Assembly (NCBI RefSeq): GCF_000278155.1 | Contig: NZ_JH725097.1 | Coordinates: 62,001-126,000, forward strand | Reading direction: 5' to 3' | Length of the DNA stretch: 64,000 nt | Source of the DNA: Bartonella doshiae NCTC 12862 = ATCC 700133 | GTDB taxonomy: Bacteria > Pseudomonadota > Alphaproteobacteria > Rhizobiales > Rhizobiaceae | Part shown: positions 13,782-23,299 of the stretch, in pieces | Layout of the letters: every line of letters begins with the position of its first letter | Numbering within the stretch: the first letter of the stretch is position 1 | The notes under the pieces: model-generated | Told to the model about the DNA's origin: nothing | What the model saw: the letters and a program-made list of their open reading frames with translations, nothing else | Database searches by the model: none | Translations under genes and position numbers: made by a program

Positions 13782-14720
13782 TTCTCTTTTTTATTAACTA
13801 CAGACTATTGTTTTTATTGATTTTTTAAAGATGAGGGACGCCAGAATAAAAATGAGGGAATAGGATTTTTTAACGAGTTTTTCTAATGATTACGAATCAG
13901 GACTGCTTTCCGAGGTATTTTTCAGTTACACCAAGTGTCCTAGAAATACCTTCTTCTAAAAAATAGAACTCTTTAAAGATCTCTCTTATCTCTTCACAAT
14001 TATTCGGGCTCAATACAAACTTTCCTTAGATACCTTTGAAAAAGCTTGTCATTTCTACAAAATCATTTTACACAAAACTCTGAAGCTATAATATTTTTAA
14101 AAAGATAAGGATAATCTAAATCAAATAAACTGTCTGGAGTATTTAAAAGTTTAGAATAATAACACCAAACAGCTTTTGCCTAATACCTCATCTTTACTAA
14201 AAGCTTTTCGGCACTAAATGCAACAGCCCCTTTTTTACCAAAATTAAGAGATTTGACTTACATCAATATGTAACATTTTTTGCCCAAAAGAGTGCAATAC
14301 TGAAACAATAAAATCGTATTGCTCTTTCCGCCTTAGTCAAATTCAGAGAGTCAATTTGTGCAAATTCAAAAAGCAATTTTTGTAAAAAACAAACGACTCC
14401 TGTTGTTTTTCTATCAACCCATTAGAAAAGATTAATAATTCCACTGTTTAGATTACTTATACTAGTAAAATCATCATTTAATGCACGAGATATATAAATT
14501 ATTAATACAAACAAGTTACGTACACGGCAATTTCTGTATGCAAACACCCTTTGTAAACTCTCGCCTTTGTAATAAAATTTAGGTTATTTTCTAAAGAAAA
14601 TTGCATATTTTATGCCTCTGCTGTAGAAATTGAAATATAAAAGAATATCTATATGTTCTTTTATATTTTCCAATTATATAGAAACGTATTATCTTCATAT
14701 GTACCACATAAAAACCTCTC
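13782..14720. other. AT-rich gene-free region right of the prophage
   Basis: About 940 bases with stops in all frames. I see no supported gene, RNA or clear repeat. It separates the presumed attR from the bioY duplicate and may hold decayed material. Confidence 0.5.
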
Positions 14721-15287
14721 TCAAAATAAGACTTTTCTTTTCTTTGACGTAATGAGAGGAACAGATTTTTTAATTGCAAGTGCAATAGAAGATGCAATAA
14801 ATACTTTCACAAACCCACCAATCATAAAACCGGATGAAACTGTTAAAGCTTTTAATAAAGAGACTTTAGTAATATAAGCCATCCACGGTATACCAAAAGC
14901 ATAGACAATTCCTATACCGCCCACAGTGTTTATTACAAATAATATTATAAAATTTAATCGCTGCCAAAACAACTCAACCATAAAACCAATAAAAAATGCA
15001 GCAAATGGGAAACTGATCAGATAACCACCCGTAACCCCTGTAAAAATACTAATTCCACCGCGACCACCAGGCAAAAGAGGTAACCCAATTGCAACAAGAA
15101 CAAGAAAAAGAAGCGATGCTAAAGCTCCCCTTTTCGCCCCAAGTATAGATCCTGCTAACATAGGTCCCATAGACTGCGCTGTAATAGGTACACCCAGAAG
15201 AAAAGGAAGAAAAATAGGAGGAAAAAACCCCAAAACTGCATAAATAGCAGCAAATAGGGCAATATAAGTTAAATCTTTTGTATTCAC
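14721..15287 (-). CDS. bioY: BioY biotin-binding S component, duplicate copy
   Basis: 188 residues with about six hydrophobic helices. BioY binds biotin in the membrane and delivers it through the ECF module BioM/BioN. The first 80 residues are identical to the neighbouring BioY at 15532, covering the signature around LLGVPITAQSMGPMLAGS and LPLLPGGRGG. Differences accumulate after that, especially in the last 50 residues (for example SSGFMIGGFVKVFIASSIALAIKK against SSGFLIGDCVKVLIVSFIALTIKK). It is therefore a tandem duplicate, intact in frame. Upstream it carries a decayed copy of the end of bioN (15291-15405) instead of the whole gene, so it has lost tight coupling and may be weakly expressed. 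Confidence 0.9.
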   Translation of the reverse strand: MNTKDLTYIALFAAIYAVLGFFPPIFLPFLLGVPITAQSMGPMLAGSILGAKRGALASLLFLVLVAIGLPLLPGGRGGISIFTGVTGGYLISFPFAAFFIGFMVELFWQRLNFIILFVINTVGGIGIVYAFGIPWMAYITKVSLLKALTVSSGFMIGGFVKVFIASSIALAIKKSVPLITSKKRKVLF

Positions 15288-15290
15288 TGA

Positions 15291-15405
15291 ATTGTTCCTT
15301 TATCATGGGGGATCTTTGATTATCGTTATATACTTGATCAACAGTATCAGTATTATAAAAGCATGCTTCCAATATCTTAAAAAATTTCAATGCTGCTCTT
15401 ATTAT
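15291..15405 (-). pseudogene. Decayed 3' fragment of bioN
   Basis: The minus strand reads ILEACFYNTDTVDQV, matching the BioN C-terminus [15 protein letters not shown] at about 16130-16175. The DNA aligns base by base with 16102-16205 with many substitutions. It marks the left end of the segment duplicated together with bioY. It is out of selection. Confidence 0.75.
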
Positions 15406-15531
15406 AGAAAGAATAATAGTGAAATAATATTATTAATATAAATAACACTCCATTATAATCCGCTATTTATAATATAAAATATTGATTTTTTTCAAATATA
15501 TCGTATTATGAAAACGTATTTAAAATAAAAA

Positions 15532-16086
15532 CTACCTTTTCTTTGATGTAATAAGAGGAACAGATTTTTTAATTGTAAGTGCAATAAAAGATACAATCAG
15601 CACTTTTACACAATCACCTATCAAAAAACCCGATGAAGCCATTAAAACCTTCAATAAAGAGATTTTAGTCATATATACCGTCCATGGAATGCCAAAAGCA
15701 TAGACAATTCCTATACCACCCACAGTGTTTATTACAAATAATGTTATAAAATTTAATCGCTGCCAAAACAACTCAACCATAAAACCAATAAAAAATGCAG
15801 CAAATGGAAAACCTATCAGATAACCACTAGCAACTCCTGAAAAAACACTAATTCCACCGCGACCACCAGGCAAAAGAGGTAACCCAATTGCAACAAGAAC
15901 AAGAAAAAGAAGCGATGCTAAAGCTCCTCTTTTCGCCCCAAGTATAGATCCTGCTAACATAGGTCCCATAGACTGCGCTGTAATAGGTACACCCAGAAGA
16001 AAAGGAAGAAAAATAGGAGGAAAAAATCCCAAAACTGCATAAATAGCAGCAAATAGGGCAATATAAGTTAAATCTTTTGTATTCAT
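15532..16086 (-). CDS. bioY: BioY biotin-binding S component, operon copy
   Basis: 184 residues, starting 15 bases after the bioN stop and so the likely ancestral copy of the bioM-bioN-bioY order. BioY proteins span the membrane about six times and bind biotin with very high affinity. The LLGVPITAQSMG and GRGG motifs are present. Paired with BioM (ATPase) and BioN (EcfT) it forms a dedicated biotin ECF transporter. I see no bio synthesis genes in this window, so uptake may be important. It shares identical N-terminal sequence with the copy at 14721. I found no convincing BioR-type operator. Confidence 0.93.
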   Translation of the reverse strand: MNTKDLTYIALFAAIYAVLGFFPPIFLPFLLGVPITAQSMGPMLAGSILGAKRGALASLLFLVLVAIGLPLLPGGRGGISVFSGVASGYLIGFPFAAFFIGFMVELFWQRLNFITLFVINTVGGIGIVYAFGIPWTVYMTKISLLKVLMASSGFLIGDCVKVLIVSFIALTIKKSVPLITSKKR

Positions 16087-16101
16087 TAGATAATTCTTTC
16101 A

Positions 16102-16740
16102 TTATGAGTTGCTTTTTTTATCATTAGATACTTGATCAACAGCATCAGCATTATAAGAACGCGCCTCCAATGCTTCAGCAACTTCTGAAGCCATTCTTAT
16201 GGTCCGTATAATTAAAGGTATTGCAAGAGCTGCAATGTTGCTATTAAGTCCGCGTGCTCGCTGTGCTTCACGCACTTCATTAAACTTTTCACTCAAAAGA
16301 GGAATAAACCTAATTGCCATAGAGATAACCATACTTACTTTTGATGGATTTATACCAAAGCAACGAAAAGGTTGAAGCCCTGTTTGAATCGAGTCAACCA
16401 TATCTGAAACTTTTGTCGTTAATGAAATAAGCGATGATAAAGAAAAAAGGATAATAAGGCGTAATACGACTTCAACACCCTCAAGCCAATTAACAAAAAT
16501 AACTTGAAACACAAATATAATGACTAAAAAGAAAGCTATTGATTTAAACTGCGTTATCACAGTGCTAAAGGGAATTTTGGCAACTTTATACAATAAAGCT
16601 GCTAACAATAAAAAAAATACTAGAAACGGCACAGATGAAACCATTAATAGAGTAGTTCCACATACCGCAAGAAATAATAATTTAATGCCTGGTTTTAGCT
16701 TATGAATAAACGTGTCCCTCGGAAAATATAAACCAATCAT
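16102..16740 (-). CDS. bioN: BioN, transmembrane T component of biotin ECF transporter
   Basis: 212 residues with several hydrophobic helices. It has the EcfT coupling motifs with Ala-Arg-Gly: [10 protein letters not shown] near residue 160 and EALEARSYN near residue 197. These short helices contact the ATPase. The start overlaps the bioM stop by 4 bases, showing translational coupling. The duplicated bioN end at 15291-15405 derives from this gene. Function in biotin import is inferred from the bioM and bioY neighbours. Confidence 0.92.
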   Translation of the reverse strand: MIGLYFPRDTFIHKLKPGIKLLFLAVCGTTLLMVSSVPFLVFFLLLAALLYKVAKIPFSTVITQFKSIAFFLVIIFVFQVIFVNWLEGVEVVLRLIILFSLSSLISLTTKVSDMVDSIQTGLQPFRCFGINPSKVSMVISMAIRFIPLLSEKFNEVREAQRARGLNSNIAALAIPLIIRTIRMASEVAEALEARSYNADAVDQVSNDKKSNS

Positions 16741-17417
16741 GACATTTTTCTCATATATTCCTTGATAGCAACCAAAGGGACATCATCAATTGCTATCTCC
16801 CCCTTATCAAAAACCAATATTCTATCAAAGTTTTTCAAAAATTCCAAATCATGCGATACAACAATCGCTGTTTGCGGTAATTCATCTATAACTTGTGTAA
16901 CACGGCGTTTATTCCGTAAATCAAGCAATGTCGTTGGTTCATCAAAAATAATATAATCTGGTTTCATTGCTACAACACTAGAAATAGCAATTAATTGCTT
17001 TTGACCACCACTTAATAAATGGACCGCATGATTTCTAAAACTATGAAGATCATAACGCTGTAAAATTTCATCTACACGTTTCTTGATTTCATCTTTGCTT
17101 AGTTTTAAATTTTTGAGACCAAAAGACAAATCCTCTTCCACCAATGGCAATACAATTTGGTTGTCAGGATTTTGAAAAACAAAGCCTACTTTACGCTTTA
17201 CGGCCTTTGCATCGCGTTTTGTATCAAGGCCATCAACACTCACAAAGCCATTTGTTGGAAGTTGCAATCCATTAATAAGACGAACAAATGTACTTTTTCC
17301 AGAACCATTTGCACCAATAATTGCAATTCGTCTTTCAGTAAGCTGTACAGTAATATTTTTTAATACGCATAAATCACCAAAGACTTGTGTTACGTTTTCA
17401 AATTCTATTATACTCAA
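16737..17417 (-). CDS. bioM: BioM, ATPase of biotin ECF transporter
   Basis: 226 residues, single ABC ATPase domain. Walker A is GANGSGKST, the Q-loop is FVFQNPDNQ, the signature is LLSGGQKQL, Walker B runs into FDEPTTLLD, and the switch His is in VVSHD. It energises the BioN/BioY membrane part. The only plausible start is a TTG at 17417 with GGAA upstream, giving MSIIEFENV, so translation may be modest. It is first gene of bioM-bioN-bioY and lies 36 bases after the permease stop on the same strand. Confidence 0.93.
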   Translation of the reverse strand: MSIIEFENVTQVFGDLCVLKNITVQLTERRIAIIGANGSGKSTFVRLINGLQLPTNGFVSVDGLDTKRDAKAVKRKVGFVFQNPDNQIVLPLVEEDLSFGLKNLKLSKDEIKKRVDEILQRYDLHSFRNHAVHLLSGGQKQLIAISSVVAMKPDYIIFDEPTTLLDLRNKRRVTQVIDELPQTAIVVSHDLEFLKNFDRILVFDKGEIAIDDVPLVAIKEYMRKMS

Positions 17418-17453
17418 GGTTTATTCCAATCAATTCCTTTTACCTTTTTAGAA

Positions 17454-18884
17454 CTATCGCTTAACTTTATAGCCCAATAGCAAAAGTAAAAACCATAAAG
17501 GAATGATAATGACCGCTAAACTCATATCAGGCATCTGTACAGGAATATGCGCTTCAATACAGGTCATTCTTAACCCTAACCTTCCAAAAAGCAGAGTCAT
17601 TAACCCATTCTGCCCAAAGCCACTTACAAACATAATACACAATAGTAATGCAAGAAAACCAAGACACAGATAGTTGGCATAAGGATATAAACCAAAAGCG
17701 TAAATAAATGATCCTTTTCTATCCTTATATGTTTTTCGAAATTTTAAATGAACAATAACAATAATTGCCCAAGTAATAACCGCTGCAGCAGTTGCAAGTG
17801 CCATGATCCGCATAAAACTATTGTCCGGAACAAGAATATTAACAACAACAATTATCGCAGTGCAAAGTGATGAAAAAAGGATAGCAACATAAGGAACACG
17901 CGCAGCGCTCAATTTACTAAAAATATGTGGTGCGTTTTTTTGTATGGCTAAGCTATAAAGCATACGACCATTAGAATAAATGCCACTATTATAAACTGAA
18001 ATGGCAGCCATAATGACAACAAAATTCAAAATATGCCCCGCTGCTGGAATTCCTATAGTTTCAAAAATTGTCACAAAAGGACTACCATTCTCCCCAATCA
18101 TATTCCATGGGCTTATCATCATAATAACGCTAATAGAACCAACATAAAAAATTATAATCCTCCACATAACTTTACGAATAGCCGTTGGAATTGTTTTTTG
18201 TGGATTTGATACTTCTCCAGCAGCAATACCAATAAGCTCTGTCCCACCAAAAGAAAACATCACAACGCAAGTGGCCAAAACAACTCCCATTGCACCATAG
18301 GGAAAAAAGCCACCATGATCCCAAAGATGACTAATACTCGCTTGATTTTCACCTATTCCAACGATGATAAGAAAAATACCAAAAACAATCATACCAATAA
18401 CAGCCGCGACTTTAATCAAAGCAAAGCCAAATTCAAATTCTCCGTAAAGACGAACATTAAATAAATTAATTAATGTCACTAACAAAAGAACAACAAAGGA
18501 CGATTTCCAATGATCAATCATAATCCAATGATCAAGATAAAATCCGATAACCGTAAGTTCGGTCATACTAACAAGAATGTAAAGAAACCAATAATTCCAA
18601 CCAGTTATAAAACCAGCTAAACTCCCCCAATATTTATAGGCAAAGAAACTAAAAGCACCAGAAGCTGGTTCTTCTACTGACATCTCACCCAACATACGCA
18701 TAATGAAATAGATAATAAGTCCCCCAAAAAGATAAGCGAGAATAGCCGAAGGGCCGGCTAATTTTATGGATTCCGTCGATCCATAAAAAAGGCCTGTTCC
18801 AATAACTCCTCCCAAAGCAATCATTTGAATGTGACGATTTTGAAGACTACGCTTCAATTCATTGTGGTTTTCTTCAGATATCAT
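17454..18884 (-). CDS. Amino-acid permease (APC superfamily, AAT type)
   Basis: 476 residues with about 12 transmembrane helices. The N-terminus LKRSLQNRHIQMIALGGVIGTGLFYGS is the AAT-family signature with the Gly-rich unwound part of helix 1. GEMSVEEPASGAFSFFA in helix 3 and FSFGGTELIGIAAGEVSNPQKTIP in helix 6 are also typical. Such proteins are proton-coupled amino-acid importers of the AroP/ProY/GabP/AnsP group. The substrate cannot be read from sequence. Amino-acid uptake suits an intracellular bacterium living on host amino acids. A start at 18884 gives the expected short cytoplasmic N-terminus. Confidence 0.92.
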   Translation of the reverse strand: MISEENHNELKRSLQNRHIQMIALGGVIGTGLFYGSTESIKLAGPSAILAYLFGGLIIYFIMRMLGEMSVEEPASGAFSFFAYKYWGSLAGFITGWNYWFLYILVSMTELTVIGFYLDHWIMIDHWKSSFVVLLLVTLINLFNVRLYGEFEFGFALIKVAAVIGMIVFGIFLIIVGIGENQASISHLWDHGGFFPYGAMGVVLATCVVMFSFGGTELIGIAAGEVSNPQKTIPTAIRKVMWRIIIFYVGSISVIMMISPWNMIGENGSPFVTIFETIGIPAAGHILNFVVIMAAISVYNSGIYSNGRMLYSLAIQKNAPHIFSKLSAARVPYVAILFSSLCTAIIVVVNILVPDNSFMRIMALATAAAVITWAIIVIVHLKFRKTYKDRKGSFIYAFGLYPYANYLCLGFLALLLCIMFVSGFGQNGLMTLLFGRLGLRMTCIEAHIPVQMPDMSLAVIIIPLWFLLLLLGYKVKR

Positions 18885-19056
18885 CTCTCATTACTCTTAT
18901 TAACTTGAATCTTAATTTTTAGTAAAATAATCACTTGCAATTTCGCATATTTTTAAAAACCAATAAAAAACAAACGTAAGTTATTTTTCTTTCCACAATG
19001 CAACTCTTTGTTTTTCTCTGCGTTACACAAATGTCTATTAAAATGATAAGAAAAAT

Positions 19057-19392
19057 ATGCTCCGTCCTTTAATTAAATTGATAGCTTTCATTTTTGTTAC
19101 GTTGACAATTATAATATCTGTCATTGATAGTGCATATTCTGTAAATACATCACATTGGACGACAACACCCTTCAATAAAATGTTAGTCAATCTCCTGCAA
19201 ACTGATATCTACACTTTTAACCAATCTATACGCACTACCGTTCCTCCTTTTTTGTCCTCAATTTGCATCACTCTTACTGCTTTACCAGCATGGTCTATCT
19301 TTGGTGCTTTAGCAACAATATTTTGCACCTTGAGTTATGATAAACAAAAACCTTTTCATAAAATTTCATATACAAAAGGAAAATACAGTTGA
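19057..19392 (+). CDS. Small membrane protein, rhizobial type, function unknown
   Basis: 111 residues with a membrane helix at about 5-28 and another near 75-92 (ALPAWSIFGALATIFCTLSY). The pattern, including SAYSV and TPFNKM, is like short conserved membrane proteins found in many Rhizobiales beside housekeeping genes. I cannot name a family or function. The start has only a weak purine stretch upstream. It is divergent from the permease. Confidence 0.6.
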   Translation: MLRPLIKLIAFIFVTLTIIISVIDSAYSVNTSHWTTTPFNKMLVNLLQTDIYTFNQSIRTTVPPFLSSICITLTALPAWSIFGALATIFCTLSYDKQKPFHKISYTKGKYS

Positions 19393-19820
19393 TAGTATGA
19401 AGATTTTTCTCAAGCCCATTACAAACAACACATCTTAGAGAGCTTTATCCTATCAAAAATGCAGAAAACCATTTTATTCATGAACATAAATCGACAGTAG
19501 CCTATGAAGAATGATAACCAACCTTATAATCATTATAGGCAACTATGGTATGTGCTCATTTTTGTCAATGAGACGCATTTAAGCACTAAGATTTCATCTC
19601 CAATCCCATTTATAAAAAAACTGTATAGAAAAACCGAATCTGTTGAAAATGGCTAAATTTGTCTATGATTCCTAATTTATTCCCTCAACAAACTTCTTTT
19701 TATTTTTCAACTCCATAATCGCATAAAAAAATTCATAAAAAAACATGAATACTTTATCTTATGGAGTGAAAGTTAAAAATAATGATGAAGCAAAGATCTT
19801 ATACAATCTATCCTACAGAC
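19393..19820. other. Gene-free AT-rich region
   Basis: About 430 bases without a credible ORF, RNA or hairpin that I can defend. Confidence 0.45.
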
Positions 19821-19961
19821 CTAACAAAATACATTAAATTTTTTAGATACTTCATTTAAACTTTTCCATTGATCTGTTACCACATAAGAAAGTTCCTCGA
19901 TGAACTTTGCTTGATAAGCAATCTTCATTTCTAATTCTATCAGCCGATCTTCATCTGACAT
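19821..19961 (-). CDS. slyX: SlyX-like short protein, probably truncated
   Basis: 46 residues, too short to be picked up by usual ORF cut-offs. The reading MSDEDRLIELEMKIAYQAKF continues IEELSYVVTDQWKSLNEVSK and fits SlyX proteins: acidic start, coiled coil with LxELExKIAxQ, and the EELSxVVxxQW motif. SlyX is normally about 70 residues with a C-terminal FLSLEE-like end. Here a TAG comes after KKFNVFC, so about a third is missing. The function of SlyX is not understood. It is either a truncated gene or a remnant. The ATG has GAGAG upstream. Confidence 0.6.
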   Translation of the reverse strand: MSDEDRLIELEMKIAYQAKFIEELSYVVTDQWKSLNEVSKKFNVFC

Positions 19962-20407
19962 GGCTCTCACTACATCTTAAATAAAAAAACATTCAATTTT
20001 ATTTCATCCCCCTCTTTATCTCCATTCCTATAAGAATGAGAAGAGACATTTCTAAAAAGTCTACTTATCTTATATTCATATCACAAAGACTGATGGAATT
20101 TTTATTTCCAAAATAACTTGTTCAGAAAATTTCTCCCCTTTCATAGTAGCAGTAGATGTCTTTACCTATAAAAAATATTTGATACCATTATCGATCTTAA
20201 AGATGCACTTTTTATATTAAGTTTTAAGCGTGAATATAATCATATGACACTGCTCCTCATTCTCACTTTCTCAACCTCATTTGCCTCCTTAAATAACTAC
20301 CACATTTCACCAATTATTGAAAAAAATGCACTCTTGCTTTTGTACATAGTTTTGACTATTACCATCAGGCTGAAGACTTCTGTTTGATTAACGTACATAT
20401 CTATGCT
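19962..20407. other. Gene-free region upstream of tRNA-Thr
   Basis: AT-rich, with no supported gene. The tRNA-Thr promoter should lie in its last 100 bases, but I cannot single out -35 and -10 boxes with confidence. Confidence 0.45.
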
Positions 20408-20483
20408 GCCGCATTAGCTCAGTTGGTAGAGCACATCATTCGTAATGATGGGGTCGCTGGTTCGAATCCGGCATGCGGCACCA
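20408..20483 (+). tRNA. tRNA-Thr (anticodon CGT)
   Basis: A complete cloverleaf of 76 bases with encoded CCA. The acceptor GCCGCAT pairs with ATGCGGC, followed by discriminator A and CCA (20480-20483). D arm is GCTC/GAGC, the anticodon stem is CATCA/TGATG around loop TTCGTAA, and the T arm GCTGG/CCGGC closes TTCGAAT. Anticodon CGT reads ACG threonine codons. No second copy of its 3' end is visible downstream, so I cannot show integration at this tRNA. Confidence 0.97.
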
Positions 20484-21280
20484 TTTTATTTCTTCAGCAT
20501 ATTGAAATATATAGATTTTTTCTTTAAAGAGCTATTTTTAGATCACCCTTTACGGTTTATAAAACTTTACCTCATTTGCTCCTATTTTTTCCTTATTTTT
20601 CTTTGATGTGAATACTAAAATCTCCTTCTTTCTCCACCTCACTGCTCTCCCTAGCATACAGGGTTGGGGGAACTCTCCTTGAAGAAGCTAATTGCGAATC
20701 GTTGTTGTTGATACGCTAAAAAGTTGTGCACATTCACGCGTTGTTTATAAGAAGCAACACATATTTACGGCGTTGTTACTCCTCGTTGTGCTCTATGACA
20801 ATAAGTCCCAATTGAATAAGGAACAAAGGAAAGCTGCTACCAGCATTGATCATTGATATCTTGTCAACACGGATTGGCACATGTGTCAATTATGATATAC
20901 ACATTGCGGCGCTGATTGATACATCATTTTTTATTTTAATAAGTAATTTCACAGCGAATTTTGTCTAAATATGTATCTTAATATGACAAAAAAAGTTATT
21001 TTTTAAGCACTTAGAAAACAAAATGGAAAATATTCAAATTAACTGTAGATTTTCTCAATGAAACATGTATAATACGTTATGTATTTTGAATATGGTTTTA
21101 TGCAAATAAATAAATACAAAATGTTTAATTGCGGTATATTTTTTCAGTTTAATATCAACTTATGCTTGTAGTGCAAAAGTTGATATAATTCTTAAAGAGT
21201 GAATGTGTATTACTTTGTAACTTATTGTAATATTATATTTTTCTTGGAGAGTTTTTTGTTGGTAGGCAGATTGATGATTT
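20484..21280. other. Decayed region downstream of tRNA-Thr
   Basis: Stops in every frame, no intact gene. Local stretches look like former coding sequence but I could not identify a parent. Together with 21561-22065 it makes a 1.6-kb desert before the second lysis cassette. Confidence 0.45.
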
Positions 21281-21560
21281 TTCAAGTAAAACTGCTTTAA
21301 GTAACTTTTAAAGATGCTGATACTGGAAAATGGGTATGCGTTAATGAAAATTTGTTATCTGAATCTTTGAAATCTATGAGTAGTTTTGCAGATTTTAGAG
21401 AGATTTCTGGGTAGAGATATCGATGTGGTCCAGCACTGTAAAGAGAATATAAATTTAAATTAAGCGGGTGAAAAGTAATGTAAAACAATATGTTAGTACA
21501 ATTTAGTATTGGTGTTAACTTTGCAAAAGATAATAATGTTGTCATGTGGCGTTAGTTATT
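21281..21560 (+). pseudogene. Remnant reading frame with several stops
   Basis: One frame reads VTFKDADTGKWVCVNENLLS and on through MSSFADFREISG, then later LVQFSIGVNFAKDNNVV, with at least four in-frame stop codons between. The protein-like composition across about 90 codons suggests a dead gene; the parent family is not recognised. It lies between tRNA-Thr and the lysis cassette and may be prophage debris. Confidence 0.35.
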
Positions 21561-22065
21561 GTTTGTTTTTAGGAAAAAGAAATTTGCAAAGGAAAAACTG
21601 AGAATTAGCCAGAAGATCAATGATCTTCTTATTTGTACACCTTGCAAGTTCTTATTTCTTTAGCTTACCGTGAAAGTTATTCTTTTAGGTAGTAATGTGG
21701 AGTGTATTCAATGGGATATTGTAAGTATGATTTGTCGTTCAACAAATGAATACACAAGGTAATGTTTATTCATAGAGTTTATGAAGTAAACTGTACAAGA
21801 AGCTGTAGAAAGCCATCGAGAGATTTTTTAGTTACACGTTTTATTTATTAAAAATTGTTGTTTTTTTAAGCAGAAAAGAGATTAATAACTACAAAATGGA
21901 TAATAATTAATGTAACTTTTGTTTTAATGAAGAAGCGGCATAGGTTTTACTCCCTATCGCACAGATCTTTCAATTTTAATGAGTTACTTTTTTATGGAAA
22001 GGTAAGTTTTTAATTTTCACTTCATGTCCTGCTTTGTGTGGGGCTTTTTTATGGGATTAAAGATA
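21561..22065. other. Gene-free region with broken copy of the pre-lysozyme terminator
   Basis: No gene. At 22033-22050 the sequence GTGTGGGGCTTTTTT matches the right arm and T-run of the terminator at 10974-10998, but the left arm reads TCCTGC instead of CCCCAC, so the hairpin cannot form well. Confidence 0.5.
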
Positions 22066-22728
22066 ATGCGAAAAATATCAAAAGAAGGGCTTGCACTCAT
22101 TAAGCAATTGGAGGGTTTGCGTTTAAGTGCTTATGAAGATGCTATCGGTGTGTGGACGATTGGTTATGGACATACAAGCGCTGCCGGTGCTCCAGATGTC
22201 TATAAGGGCATGCAGATTACAGAAAAAGAGGCAGAAAAGATCCTTCTTCAAGATTTGAAACAATTTGAAGATCACATTAAATACACTGTTACTGTTCCTT
22301 TAAGTGATAAGCAGTTCGCAGCACTTGTATCGTTTTGCTATAATGTTGGAACAGAAGCTTTTTGTCGCTCTACACTCCTAAAAAAGCTTAATCAAGGAAA
22401 TTATGAAGCTGTACCAATTGAATTGCAAAAATGGACAAGAGCAGGAGGAAAGCGTCTTCAAGGTCTTATCAATCGTCGAGCAGCCGAAGCGTGGCTATGG
22501 GCTCAGGGAGCTCATGTATCTCCAAATTATCAAAGAGTAGAAGCACAAGGCGTAACGGGTATTTGCAAAGTAGAAGCTCTTGCACCAATTATAGGTTCTT
22601 TCTCAGGGCTTGGAGGACTTTTCGCAGGAAATGGTCCTATTCAATGGGCTTTAGCAGGCATTATGGTTTTGGCTGCTTGTACGGCTATGGTATATATTGC
22701 TAAACGCTTTCAGGAGCATCGTCTATGA
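22066..22728 (+). CDS. GH24 lysozyme with C-terminal membrane anchor, copy 2
   Basis: 220 residues from the ATG at 22066, matching the start of copy 1 (MRKISKEGLALIKQ). The catalytic triad is intact: Glu in KQLEGL, Asp in EDAIG eight residues on, Thr in TIGYGHT five further. The C-terminal helix (IQWALAGIMVLAACTAMVYIA) and tail KRFQEHRL are conserved. Most differences from copy 1 are conservative, indicating purifying selection on both. No other phage structural gene is near, so this is a stand-alone lysis cassette: prophage remnant or domesticated. The stop overlaps the Rz-like start by ATGA. Confidence 0.9.
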   Translation: MRKISKEGLALIKQLEGLRLSAYEDAIGVWTIGYGHTSAAGAPDVYKGMQITEKEAEKILLQDLKQFEDHIKYTVTVPLSDKQFAALVSFCYNVGTEAFCRSTLLKKLNQGNYEAVPIELQKWTRAGGKRLQGLINRRAAEAWLWAQGAHVSPNYQRVEAQGVTGICKVEALAPIIGSFSGLGGLFAGNGPIQWALAGIMVLAACTAMVYIAKRFQEHRL

Positions 22729-22952
22729 TCTTATGGATAAAAAAATATCTGACGGTAATAGCAACAATCTTGGCAGCTTTTTTTATAGCTTTAGTAAAAG
22801 CCTTTTTTCTTGGAAAAAAAGCTGAGCAGAAAAAACAAACAGAGAAAGCTTTAAACACAGCAAAAACGCGGATTGAGATAGAGAATGAAATTAACAAGAA
22901 AAGTGATGCTAATGTGCGTACTGAGCTTTCTAGCTGGCTGCGCAACGAATGA
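22725..22952 (+). CDS. Inner-membrane spanin, Rz-like, copy 2
   Basis: 75 residues, colinear with the protein at 11670: MILWIKKYLTVIATILAAFF, a transmembrane helix at about 8-26, then a Lys/Gln/Glu-rich helical domain ending SSWLRNE. Same length, no frameshift. The Rz1-like gene starts inside it at 22885. Role as in copy 1: joins the outer-membrane lipoprotein for the last lysis step. Confidence 0.76.
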   Translation: MILWIKKYLTVIATILAAFFIALVKAFFLGKKAEQKKQTEKALNTAKTRIEIENEINKKSDANVRTELSSWLRNE

Positions 22953-23100
22953 ACGAACCTCTTGTCTTGGATGGCTGCCAATTTATTTGGACCTAAAAGA
23001 TCTTAATGTGATTAGCCCAAGTTTGGCAAGAGATATCCTAAAACATAACATGCAAGGTGAACGTCTGTGTGGATGGAAGCATGGACAAAAAACAAAGTAA
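22885..23100 (+). CDS. Outer-membrane spanin lipoprotein, Rz1-like, copy 2
   Basis: 71 residues with an ATG start (copy 1 uses GTG). The lipoprotein signal ends LSFLAGC. The mature segment TNERTSCLGWLPIYLDLKDL parallels copy 1, and the C-terminal LCGWKHG is shared. It overlaps the Rz-like gene in another frame by 68 bases. Preservation of both overlapping frames argues that the pair still functions. Confidence 0.78.
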   Translation: MKLTRKVMLMCVLSFLAGCATNERTSCLGWLPIYLDLKDLNVISPSLARDILKHNMQGERLCGWKHGQKTK

Positions 23101-23299
23101 TAGAAACATAGAATTTACAGAATTAGAAAAACAGCTTCTTCATGAGATAATTAATACTTACCAAGGTATAAAAATAGTATCTCGCTATGTGAAATGGAGT
23201 GTTTTTATTTTATTCTTATTAGTTATTGATTTTGTGCATCTTATAGATGCGATAGATGATATCCATATACATTTGAAGCAGTGGTTCTCTAAGGATTGA
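23081..23299 (+). CDS. Small single-pass membrane protein, candidate holin, copy 2
   Basis: 72 residues from the ATG at 23081, overlapping the Rz1-like end. MDKKQSNRNIEFTELEKQLL gives a charged helix, then a membrane segment at about 38-56 (KWSVFILFLLVIDFVHLI) and a short tail. It is the counterpart of the protein at 12029, with the same spacing and topology. A holin or lysis-modulating role is inferred from cassette membership only. Confidence 0.52.
   Translation: MDKKQSNRNIEFTELEKQLLHEIINTYQGIKIVSRYVKWSVFILFLLVIDFVHLIDAIDDIHIHLKQWFSKD

Noticed and set aside
15049-16102. Ser/Cys/Tyr-rich ORFs overlapping both bioY copies (15049-15390, 15848-16102)
   Set aside because: Same alternate frame appears in both copies because the DNA is duplicated; not a conserved protein.
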